Below, piece after piece: positions 56,395 to 64,000 of a stretch of DNA of 64,000 bases. The DNA is taken from NCBI RefSeq assembly GCF_000970085.1, contig NZ_CP009506.1, positions 124,001-188,000 of the forward strand, read 5' to 3'. The DNA comes from Methanosarcina siciliae T4/M (lineage in GTDB: Archaea > Halobacteriota > Methanosarcinia > Methanosarcinales > Methanosarcinaceae). The position numbers and the translations under genes were made by a program. The first letter of the stretch is position 1; each line of letters starts with the position of its first letter. Under the pieces are notes generated by a model, which saw nothing but the letters and a program-made list of their open reading frames with translations, searched no databases and was not told the DNA's origin.

Positions 56395-56774
56395 TTTTCC
56401 TCACAGGTCATTTTCTTACGAGTTCCTGGTTTAATTGTTTAAATATTTAAAACCGTCTCTGATTTAAAAAGCCCATTCAAATTGCTTTAAACCGCTCATT
56501 CAAATAACTATTTTTCCCGGGATAAATGGAGCTGTTCTATTTGAAACCCACTTTAAACCAGCCTCAGAGGGCGGTAAACTCTTTAAAAACAGGTCGTGCG
56601 GGAATCTGAAGCTATGTTGAATCTCGAACATGAAGTTATGTATATATCCGGTTTAAAATGTATGGTCTTAAAAATGTATCTGAAAATAAGAGCTTTGGCC
56701 GTCCTGACTCGAGGGGTGAATAAATTCACGATCGGCCTGGACTGCCTCTTAAAGTATTTAAAAAAGCTTAAACC
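56395..56774. other. Intergenic region
   Basis: 380 bases between two minus-strand genes. I see no gene; a 111-codon frame on the plus strand runs antisense into the aIF2-beta gene and has no similarity. The promoter of the radical-SAM-like gene should lie at 56400-56460 (aatatttaaaac). Confidence 0.45.
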
Positions 56775-57383
56775 TCATATCCTTTCCGAGAAGGCGAGGT
56801 TTCCGCTGATTTTCTTAATCTTTACTTTTACCACGTCGCCTTTTGTGGCTCCGGGCACGAAGACTGTGTACTTATCAATTTTTGCTATCCCGTCACCTTT
56901 GGACCCGACGGCATCTATCCGGAGTTCGTAGGTTCCACCTTCTTCGATAGCATCCCTGATAACCACGTTACTTACCTTTCTCTTTTTGACAGGCCTGTGA
57001 GCTCCGCAGGCAGAACATTTCAGGACAAGCACCCTGTCCACCCTGACAAGCTGGGTGTCCGGGCGTCCGCATTCCGAACACATGACGTATTCGTCAACAT
57101 ATGCCTGAATATTATCTGAAATCTGAGCTCTCGTAAACCTGCCCTGGAAGACTGCACGTGTGCCTTCTATCTTCCCTGCAGTCCCCAGTTCCCTGGTGAG
57201 ATATTTCATCAGGTGGTCAGGGTCCCGGTTAAGGGTGTCTGCAATATTTCCGAAGTTGTCCAGAATTGTGGTCTTTCCTTCGGAAAAGAGTTTGGGTTCA
57301 GGGATTACGAATCGAGCATCAGTAGTCTCTGTGTCCGGCATCTTTGCCATTGCACGGTTCAAAAGCTCTTCGTAATCATACAT
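56775..57383 (-). CDS. Translation initiation factor aIF2 beta with TRAM domain
   Basis: Part of the aIF2 complex that brings initiator tRNA to the ribosome. Residues 1-135 form aIF2-beta: [38 protein letters not shown] and the zinc ribbon [12 protein letters not shown] plus CSACGAH. Residues 140-202 form a TRAM domain ([20 protein letters not shown], then [16 protein letters not shown]), a beta-barrel RNA-binding module. The fusion is seen in some euryarchaea. L10e lies just upstream in the same direction. Confidence 0.93.
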   Translation of the reverse strand: MYDYEELLNRAMAKMPDTETTDARFVIPEPKLFSEGKTTILDNFGNIADTLNRDPDHLMKYLTRELGTAGKIEGTRAVFQGRFTRAQISDNIQAYVDEYVMCSECGRPDTQLVRVDRVLVLKCSACGAHRPVKKRKVSNVVIRDAIEEGGTYELRIDAVGSKGDGIAKIDKYTVFVPGATKGDVVKVKIKKISGNLAFSERI

Positions 57384-57421
57384 TCTTTAGACTCCCTCGT
57401 AATTTTACGGCTTCTTCCCGG

Positions 57422-58003
<582 letters not shown>

Positions 58004-58249
58004 TTATAACCCATTTATAAGCGTTTGCTTCAAGTTTACGAAAAAACTGTCTGGCAAACCGTTGAGTATGGAGATATGTGCATATAGAGATACCTGCCTG
58101 TATTTACATTTATCTGTAAATCTTCCCTCACGGGTTCCGGCAGGAAACTTCGGTGTCCCCGGGTTCTCTGATAGGGAATTTCGTATCTGAAACTCTACAG
58201 TTCCTGAATTTTTATATATCCCGGGCTTAGGTGACTTACCCCCTACTAC

Positions 58250-59371
58250 TTAGTGGTTTATAAGTTTTATTGATGGTTCCGGGTATTTCTCTAAAAATCC
58301 TGCAAGAAGCCCGAAGCAGCCTGAAAGCATCATGCTCCCGAAAGGTGCGGCAAAATGCAGTTTTTTTGAAATTTCCTGCCTGATTTCCAAGTCCTGGAGC
58401 TTTTCAAGCATCTCCCTCTTCGGGCCTGTAACCATTATTGAGTGCACCTGTTCAAAGCCGCAGGCTTCCTTTATATAAGCCCCATGCCCTCCGTCATCAA
58501 AGACTTCCTCAAAGCCAAGGACCCCGTCGGCAAGCCGGATAATATAGTCCTGGAGCTTTTCCGGGTCCATGAGGGAACTGTGGTGTTCGAAAATGGCTGT
58601 GATCCTGTTTTCATTCACAAGTGCCCCGAGCGTATGCCCGTTTCCTATATTGACAACGATTGCAGGCTGGACAGCTGCAGGATCAACAAGAGCCCCGAAT
58701 ACGGCTGCAGGTCCCGTGTCCATGAAAACTGCCCGTGTCTTGAGGACAGTCGTGGATTTAAGAAGCGAATCCGCCTGGGCTTTCATGCGGGTAAAAGCCT
58801 GAGGGATTTCTTCGGGCAGGAACACAAAGTTTTCGAGCTTTCCCCCATTCTCGATAAGTTCCTTTAGAAGTTCGAACCTGTAGACCCTGTTGCTCTTATC
58901 CGGGGCGTTTCCGTGGTCCTGCACCGCAACTGCATAATTTTCCGGCATCCTGACCTCAAAATTTGAGAGTGCGCAGGAAGCGGCGCAGGGGTCAAAGTCC
59001 TGCATAACAACCTCCAGCGCTTCCCCCGATCCTGCAAGTTTCTTTGCCTCTTCCTTTGAGACAATCCGGACTCCAAAAGCCTTCACTCGCTCAAGGTTGT
59101 CATGAATGGTCAGGGCAGCGTCTTCCGTGGCATATACAGGGAGCCCTGCTTTTAAGTGAGCACGGACAGCCCATGCCGAGGGCCCTCCTCCCATTATGGT
59201 CCCGGTAAGTACAAGCGCCTTTCCTGCCTTTGTCACTCTCCGCACTCTTTCCGCAGTAACCTGTGTGGGGGCGGGCATGACCATTATCAGGCTGTTTTCA
59301 ACTTCTTTTGCCGAGTCAAAGAGCAGGATATCCTGCGTACCTGTACCTATATCCGCTGCTAATATATGCAT
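58250..59371 (-). CDS. DUF1786 family protein
   Basis: 373 residues starting MHILAADIGTGTQDILLFDS, a phosphate-binding loop of the actin-like ATPase type. Later motifs are AFMDTGPAAVFG-like (VFMDTGPAAVFGALVDPA), VVNIGNGHTLGALV and HHSSLMDPEKLQDYI. Proteins of this DUF1786 group have been annotated as related to pyruvate formate-lyase activators, without proof. A nucleotide-binding role is likely; the substrate is unknown. I start at the second Met of the open frame, where similarity to the fold begins. Confidence 0.8.
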   Translation of the reverse strand: MHILAADIGTGTQDILLFDSAKEVENSLIMVMPAPTQVTAERVRRVTKAGKALVLTGTIMGGGPSAWAVRAHLKAGLPVYATEDAALTIHDNLERVKAFGVRIVSKEEAKKLAGSGEALEVVMQDFDPCAASCALSNFEVRMPENYAVAVQDHGNAPDKSNRVYRFELLKELIENGGKLENFVFLPEEIPQAFTRMKAQADSLLKSTTVLKTRAVFMDTGPAAVFGALVDPAAVQPAIVVNIGNGHTLGALVNENRITAIFEHHSSLMDPEKLQDYIIRLADGVLGFEEVFDDGGHGAYIKEACGFEQVHSIMVTGPKREMLEKLQDLEIRQEISKKLHFAAPFGSMMLSGCFGLLAGFLEKYPEPSIKLINH

Positions 59372-59553
59372 AACCTGAGCATTGGGTTGATAAGTTATTA
59401 AAATATGGGCAGGCAAGTAAGCTTGAAGGATAAAGAGGAAAAATAAGCATAATTGAAAATTATAATATCAAAATCAACGTTGAAACTGAACCGGATACCC
59501 AGAAGAGAAAAATAATCTGGATATATCTGAATCTTATGGAGAGTGCCGTTTTC

Positions 59554-60093
59554 ATGATAGAATCTACACCGGAAATTCACAAAAAAAACGCTAAAAAATC
59601 TTTTTCTTTCGCTTTAATTACGGTTTCGACCTCAAGGTACGAAAAGTATGGGGATTCAGTTTCTCCCGACGAGGCTGAAGACCTTTCGGGAAAAGCTATG
59701 AAAGAACTTCTTGAGGCTGCAGGCAACAATGTCTCTTTCTACAGGCTTGTGCCTGATGAAAATAATGTACTTCTGGATGCCATTTCTGCCGCGCTTGACA
59801 GCTCTGCGGATATTGTTATAACAAGCGGAGGCACAGGGCTTGCCCCGAAAGACCTTACTATAGAGTCCGTAACTCCTCTTTTTGAGAAGGAAATCCCAGG
59901 CTTTGGGGAACTTTTCAGGTACAAAAGCCTTGAAGATATAGGGACATCGGTAATCCTTACCAGGGCGGCGGCCGGTGTAATAAAAGGAAAGGCTGTATTC
60001 TGCCTGCCGGGGTCTCCGAATGCGGTGAAGCTTGCCCTTTCTGAGATTATTATTCCTGAAGCCGGGCACGTTGTAAAGCATGTGAAGGAATAA
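59554..60093 (+). CDS. moaB: Molybdenum cofactor biosynthesis protein MoaB
   Basis: MogA/MoaB-type enzyme that adenylates molybdopterin before metal insertion. 179 residues from the ATG at 59554; SFALITVSTSRYEKYGD marks the first strand, DIVITSGGTGLAPKDLTIES (GGTG loop) the nucleotide site, and PGFGELFRYKSLEDIG and VFCLPGSPNAVKLALSEII the rest. Molybdenum or tungsten cofactor is needed by formylmethanofuran dehydrogenase in methanogens. An in-frame ATG six codons earlier is possible. It is divergent from the DUF1786 gene. Confidence 0.92.
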   Translation: MIESTPEIHKKNAKKSFSFALITVSTSRYEKYGDSVSPDEAEDLSGKAMKELLEAAGNNVSFYRLVPDENNVLLDAISAALDSSADIVITSGGTGLAPKDLTIESVTPLFEKEIPGFGELFRYKSLEDIGTSVILTRAAAGVIKGKAVFCLPGSPNAVKLALSEIIIPEAGHVVKHVKE

Positions 60094-60232
60094 TTCTGAT
60101 ATTTTGGTAGATGAGTTTTTTAATATATGTAGGCTTGGATGAGAGTGAGGTTGCTTAGCGAATGGCTTTTCCATAAAGCAAATTCAAAATCAATTTCTGC
60201 ATCCAAGTATAAAACGTACTGTGAATTGAGTT

Positions 60233-62740
60233 TCATTTTTCTTTCATTTTAGCCTTAAGAAACTCTATACTCTTTTCAGTTTTCTTGAAGTATGGATGAG
60301 AAGATCCAAGTTTAAGATTAAATATTTTAAGAGAGCGTTCAAACAAGGGCAAAGCTTCTTCATATTTTTCGATATAACAATAAAGAATTGCAATGTTGTT
60401 CAGAGTTATTGCAACATTTGGGTGTTGCGGACCCAGCGCCTTTTTACTAATGTCAAGTGCTCTTTGGTATGATAGGAGTGCTTTCCCGTAGTCCCCCATT
60501 TGACGATAGAGTGATGCGATATTATTTAGTGAGTTTGCAACATCTGGGTGTTTTAGATCCAACGTATTTTCACGAATTTTAAGTGCTCTTTGATAAAGTG
60601 GTAGTGCTTCTTCGTACTCTCCCATCTGATAATAGAGTCCTGCTAGATTGTTTAAGGCTATTGCAACATTTGGGTGTTTTAGATCCAACGTATTTTCACG
60701 AATTTTAAGTGCCCTTTGATAAAGTGGTAATGCTTTTTCGTAATCTTCCATTTGATAATAGAGTTCTGCGAGGTTGTTTAGTGTTACTGCAACATCCAGA
60801 TGTCTAGGTCCCTGCATTTTCTCATAAATTTCAAGTGCCCTTTGGCAAAGTAGGAGCGCTTTTTCATAATCTCCCATCTGATAATAGAGTCCTGCTAGAT
60901 TGTCTAGTGTTGTTGCAATAACTGCTGCTCGGTAGAAGGGATCATCTGGATGTTCAGATCCTTGCTTCTCCTCACTAATTTCAAGTGCCCTTTGAAAAAG
61001 TGGCAGGGCTTTTTCGTAATCTCCTATATGACTATAGAGTAATGCTAGATTGTTTAGGTTTATCGCAACATCTGTGTGTTCAGGTCCTAGTACCTTCCCA
61101 TAAATTTCAAGTGCCCTTTGGCAAAGTAGGAGAGCTTTTTCATAATCTCCCAAACTTTCATAGAGTCCTGCTAGATTGTCCAGTGTTATTGCAATATCTA
61201 GGTGTTCAGGTCCAAGTTCTATTTCAAGAATTTGCAGCGTTTCTTCATACAGAGGGGTAATTAATTGCCAGAATGCTGCTCTGTAAAATGGATATGATAC
61301 AAAAACAAACCATTCGTAAAATTCTTCTGCTTCAAGTGCTTCTTTTGCGTGGTAGAAGGCTTCAGTTAAAGCGGTTTCGTGTTCTGGGGTGATTGCTTTG
61401 ATATCGAGATCTTTCAGTTGATTACTGTAAAAGTCAAGCATAAAATTATGGACTTCTTTTTTCAAATCTTGATCTTGGTAATCCTGCAGGCTTTTTCTCA
61501 TAAGCTGGTGCATGGAACATTTTCCTTTCTCGTCAACTTCCATAAAAGAGAAGCTATGCAGTTCTGAAAAACTGGTTGCAGGATATCCAGTATTAAATTT
61601 CTCGACTAGGATTTTGAATAATTCACGGTTCCAGTATCTGGGAACCGATAAGATTTTCAGTGTTTCTTTTTCTTCCCTGTCAAGATATTTGACAAACCTG
61701 CAGAAAATACCTTCCGGAACTTTTGCGAAGTTTCCTGGAGTGGGCTGCTTTTTCTTCTTTATTTTTCTGTAGATATCGATAGAGAGTTCAAGATAGTAAG
61801 GTACGCCTTCACTGCTTTCAATGAGTACGTTCTGGATATCCTCTTCAGTGATTCCGCACTGTTTCAACAGATCGAGAGCATCTTTTTCTGGAAGTTTTCC
61901 AATTTTACGCTGGTCAAGGTAATTTTTCCAGTCCTCATCCACTTCTTCCCAGCAAAGGGATTCTTTTCCACAGATTACCCAAAGACAGGATTTTTGTATG
62001 TTTTCAATAAGTTTTCTGAGCCATCCGTCCCTGGAATTGAAACTTCCTTTATCTCTTTCTTTTTCCCAGAGAGCTTCGTAAGTGTCTATGAAAATAACTG
62101 CGAATTCTGAAGTGTTCTGCAGGCGGTCAGCAAGGTCGTGGGCCAAATAAACAGGTAATCGTTCGTATATCTCTGCAGGTTCAAGATTCTGAAGTCCGGA
62201 AATATCTTCCTTGCGTTTTAGAACCCATTTCTGATAATGTTCTGGTAAACTTTTTGCAAGGTTATACACGTTTGGTATCAGATTTACAGGAACAAATTCG
62301 TCGCAGACGTCCAGAACATCACGAACAATGCTGCCTTCAGAGTAGTTTTCTTTTACCAGGGGATTATGTGGATTGATTTTTTTCCAGTAGGTGGCAAGGG
62401 CAATGTCAAAAGAGTTGAATTTGATGTTGTATTTCTGGTGCAGCTGGCTAGAAAGAACTTCGAGGAACTTATAAGGCTGCCTGTATTGTTCGGTGGCGAA
62501 GTCTATTGAAGTCCATATAACTCTTGTGTGCAGGTCCGATTCATTGTGTTTTTCAAGCAAGGTTGGAAGTTCCTTTCTAAGACTGGTTTTTCCAATCCCG
62601 GCAACGCCATAGTAGACCAGGATACTGTAGTTCTGTTGGTCGATGTTATTGAAGGCCTTTTCAAAAGCTTCAATGAACTCTTTCCTGTCAACGAATGGAC
62701 ATTCTACTTTTTCATTAAAATTTGTAGGACAAACCGACAC
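60233..62740 (-). CDS. STAND-type NTPase with C-terminal TPR repeats
   Basis: 835 residues. Residues 15-350 are a STAND-like ATPase: the P-loop YYGVAGIGKTSL at about 43-54, Walker B AVIFIDTYEALWE near 220, and a helical part with LLKQCGITEEDIQNVLIESS. From about 500 there are seven TPR repeats of 42 residues of the kinesin-light-chain type (DYEKALPLFQRALEI, EHPDVAxxLNNLAxLYxxxG). The repeats differ by few changes, so they have expanded recently. Such proteins act as sensors or scaffolds, some in phage defence; the output domain is absent here. It is divergent from a SNF2 helicase gene. Confidence 0.85.
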   Translation of the reverse strand: MSVCPTNFNEKVECPFVDRKEFIEAFEKAFNNIDQQNYSILVYYGVAGIGKTSLRKELPTLLEKHNESDLHTRVIWTSIDFATEQYRQPYKFLEVLSSQLHQKYNIKFNSFDIALATYWKKINPHNPLVKENYSEGSIVRDVLDVCDEFVPVNLIPNVYNLAKSLPEHYQKWVLKRKEDISGLQNLEPAEIYERLPVYLAHDLADRLQNTSEFAVIFIDTYEALWEKERDKGSFNSRDGWLRKLIENIQKSCLWVICGKESLCWEEVDEDWKNYLDQRKIGKLPEKDALDLLKQCGITEEDIQNVLIESSEGVPYYLELSIDIYRKIKKKKQPTPGNFAKVPEGIFCRFVKYLDREEKETLKILSVPRYWNRELFKILVEKFNTGYPATSFSELHSFSFMEVDEKGKCSMHQLMRKSLQDYQDQDLKKEVHNFMLDFYSNQLKDLDIKAITPEHETALTEAFYHAKEALEAEEFYEWFVFVSYPFYRAAFWQLITPLYEETLQILEIELGPEHLDIAITLDNLAGLYESLGDYEKALLLCQRALEIYGKVLGPEHTDVAINLNNLALLYSHIGDYEKALPLFQRALEISEEKQGSEHPDDPFYRAAVIATTLDNLAGLYYQMGDYEKALLLCQRALEIYEKMQGPRHLDVAVTLNNLAELYYQMEDYEKALPLYQRALKIRENTLDLKHPNVAIALNNLAGLYYQMGEYEEALPLYQRALKIRENTLDLKHPDVANSLNNIASLYRQMGDYGKALLSYQRALDISKKALGPQHPNVAITLNNIAILYCYIEKYEEALPLFERSLKIFNLKLGSSHPYFKKTEKSIEFLKAKMKEK

Positions 62741-62966
62741 CCAATTCCTCTGAAAATAAGTTCTTAGTTAGCTTTTTCCAACCAATTAAAGCATTTTTCA
62801 ACTTTCCCTATATTACACTACTGAAATCTTTCAATTTCAAAAATCAGACAAAAAGAGGCGCATTAATAATAAGCCGAAAATTTGCCGGAGCACCATTGTA
62901 AAATCAAATCTTTGAAACAGCTTTCCCCTATCATTTTTAATATATCTTCCTTCTTTATACAAATAT
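62741..62966. promoter_or_regulatory. Divergent promoter region, STAND protein / SNF2 helicase
   Basis: 226 bases without a gene. A TATA-like tttaatatatc at 62937-62947 lies about 24 bases before the helicase ATG, which lacks a ribosome-binding site, so a leaderless transcript is likely. Confidence 0.5.
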
Positions 62967-64000
62967 ATGATAATTCTTCATGCAGGAAGAGTCGGAAAAC
63001 AGTTCTTCTTATGGGGTGAAAGCCCGGCTGAAAATGAAACTCCGCCTGTCCGGCGCGGGAGAAAGCCTAAGAAGCCGGTTGCGAAACCTTACCCTTACGA
63101 TTCAGGCGTTGAAAACCTGTCTTCTGCCCTTGAGCTGCTGCTAGGCAGTACTGGCCGGAAAAAGGCAGAGGAAATCAATGTCTGGGTCCCTACAGCAGGC
63201 TGGAATCCAATCCCTTCCAGTCCTCTCGTTGCTGAAACTCCTGCTTCGAAAGCAGAACCTGCCTTTGCTCCCTGGACTGTTCATGCATATCCCCTGGAAG
63301 CTGAAGAAGCTGTTGTTCTCCTCTGTGCCTGTATGGGAAAAAAGGTTCTTGCTCCCGGCATAATCTCGGGAAATGACCTTCTCTGGTGGGCGGATGCCCT
63401 GAAATTTGCAGGCTCGCTGGTAGCAGGCCAGAAATACCTGCCTGGCGTCAGGGGCGGGGAGGGAGAGTACAGGGCTTTCTGGGAACCCGTATTTTCCGGA
63501 GAAGATGCGGGAGAGCTGGCAAAACTTGCAAAGCAAATGCCTCCGGCTGCAAAGGCTCTTGCTCCTGAAGCCTCTTCCGTGCCGCCGGAAATGCCTGCTG
63601 CTGTAGTGGCAAGGCAGTTTATCGAAGAGTCTCTTGACTGGATAGTCCGATCCGAGATAGGGGAAAAAGAGCTTGCAAAAGGGACGCGCAAAAGAAAATC
63701 CTTTGATAGCGTCCATGATGCCTGGGTTTCTGCTCTTAAAAGCTCTGACGGGCTGATCTACGGAGAAGAAAATGAACTCCTGCAGCTTGCGGTTCGAGCC
63801 CGTGAATGGCAGCGCCCCCTTACTGTACTTACAACTTCCCCCTTCAGGTTCTGTTTCAGGCTAGAAGAACCGGCTATGGAAGAAGGAACCGAAGAAACCG
63901 AAGAAACCGAAGCCGGAAAAATTGATACTGAAAAAGGTGGGAAAGGGATAGCTGACATAGAAGTTCCTGAAGAACTCTGGTATGTCCGCTACATGCTTCA
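62967..64000 (+). CDS. SNF2-family helicase, N-terminal part
   Basis: The frame from MIILHAGRVGKQFFLWGESP runs uninterrupted to the right edge (344 codons). This N-terminus is typical of bacterial and archaeal SNF2-type (HelZ-like) helicases that carry a SNF2-associated domain before the motor; EINVWVPTAGWNPIPSSPLV, then LEAEEAVVLLCACMGKKVLA and GNDLLWWADALKFAGSLVAG fit that region. A Glu/Thr-rich insertion (EEGTEETEETEAGK) lies near 63880-63915. The helicase core lies outside the window, so the call rests on the N-terminus only. Confidence 0.75.
   Translation, partial: MIILHAGRVGKQFFLWGESPAENETPPVRRGRKPKKPVAKPYPYDSGVENLSSALELLLGSTGRKKAEEINVWVPTAGWNPIPSSPLVAETPASKAEPAFAPWTVHAYPLEAEEAVVLLCACMGKKVLAPGIISGNDLLWWADALKFAGSLVAGQKYLPGVRGGEGEYRAFWEPVFSGEDAGELAKLAKQMPPAAKALAPEASSVPPEMPAAVVARQFIEESLDWIVRSEIGEKELAKGTRKRKSFDSVHDAWVSALKSSDGLIYGEENELLQLAVRAREWQRPLTVLTTSPFRFCFRLEEPAMEEGTEETEETEAGKIDTEKGGKGIADIEVPEELWYVRYML

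Overview
The window is archaeal and belongs to a Methanosarcina species. The evidence is a full pyrrolysine system (pylT, pylS, pylB, pylC, pylD), two monomethylamine methyltransferase genes (mtmB) with an in-frame amber codon, the corrinoid proteins mtmC, the CoM methylase mtbA, the corrinoid activase ramA, cofE, the YcaO/TfuA pair that acts on methyl-CoM reductase, and archaeal information-processing genes (RFC small subunit, aIF2-beta, L10e, SecD/SecF). PylS as I read it resembles the M. acetivorans protein as I remember it; I cannot name the species.

Layout. 0-12 kb is housekeeping: purM (cut by the left edge), aspartokinase, phosphoglycerate mutase, Hsp20, cofE, two copies of a dCMP/cytidine deaminase, secF-secD and an RFC small subunit. 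The second deaminase is a tandem segmental duplication that left a scrap of cofE and a scrap of secF between the copies. 12.7-34.4 kb is a methylamine and pyrrolysine island. On the minus strand lie mtbA, mtmC2-mtmB2, a decayed transposase, mtmC1-mtmB1, a 34-residue membrane peptide, the permease mtmP and two more small membrane proteins. ramA follows on the plus strand, then decayed genes (UDP-GlcNAc 2-epimerase, polysaccharide deacetylase, a ramA 3' fragment), then pylT-pylS-pylB-pylC-pylD on the minus strand. The parts fit together: PylBCD make pyrrolysine, PylS charges tRNA-Pyl, the UAG of mtmB is read as pyrrolysine, MtmB methylates MtmC, RamA keeps the corrinoid reduced, and MtbA passes the methyl group to coenzyme M.

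34.7-50 kb holds a terpene-cyclase-like protein, DUF134/DUF5320 proteins and a decayed DUF134 copy, a radical SAM enzyme, ferritin, a universal stress protein, a PGF-CTERM surface protein, TfuA-YcaO, a CopB-type metal ATPase with very small membrane companions, a c-type cytochrome without a normal start codon, an MFS exporter and a SAM methyltransferase. 50-64 kb holds pheS, trpS, a MntA/HepT toxin-antitoxin pair, a radical-SAM-like protein lacking the cluster cysteines, aIF2-beta fused to TRAM, L10e, a DUF1786 protein, moaB, a STAND-TPR protein and the start of a SNF2 helicase.

Intergenic DNA is AT-rich and holds many short tandem repeats, each site with its own unit. Several lie in promoter or leader regions and two run across stop codons. 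All similarity statements come from reading the sequence and from memory of the families; no database search was run.
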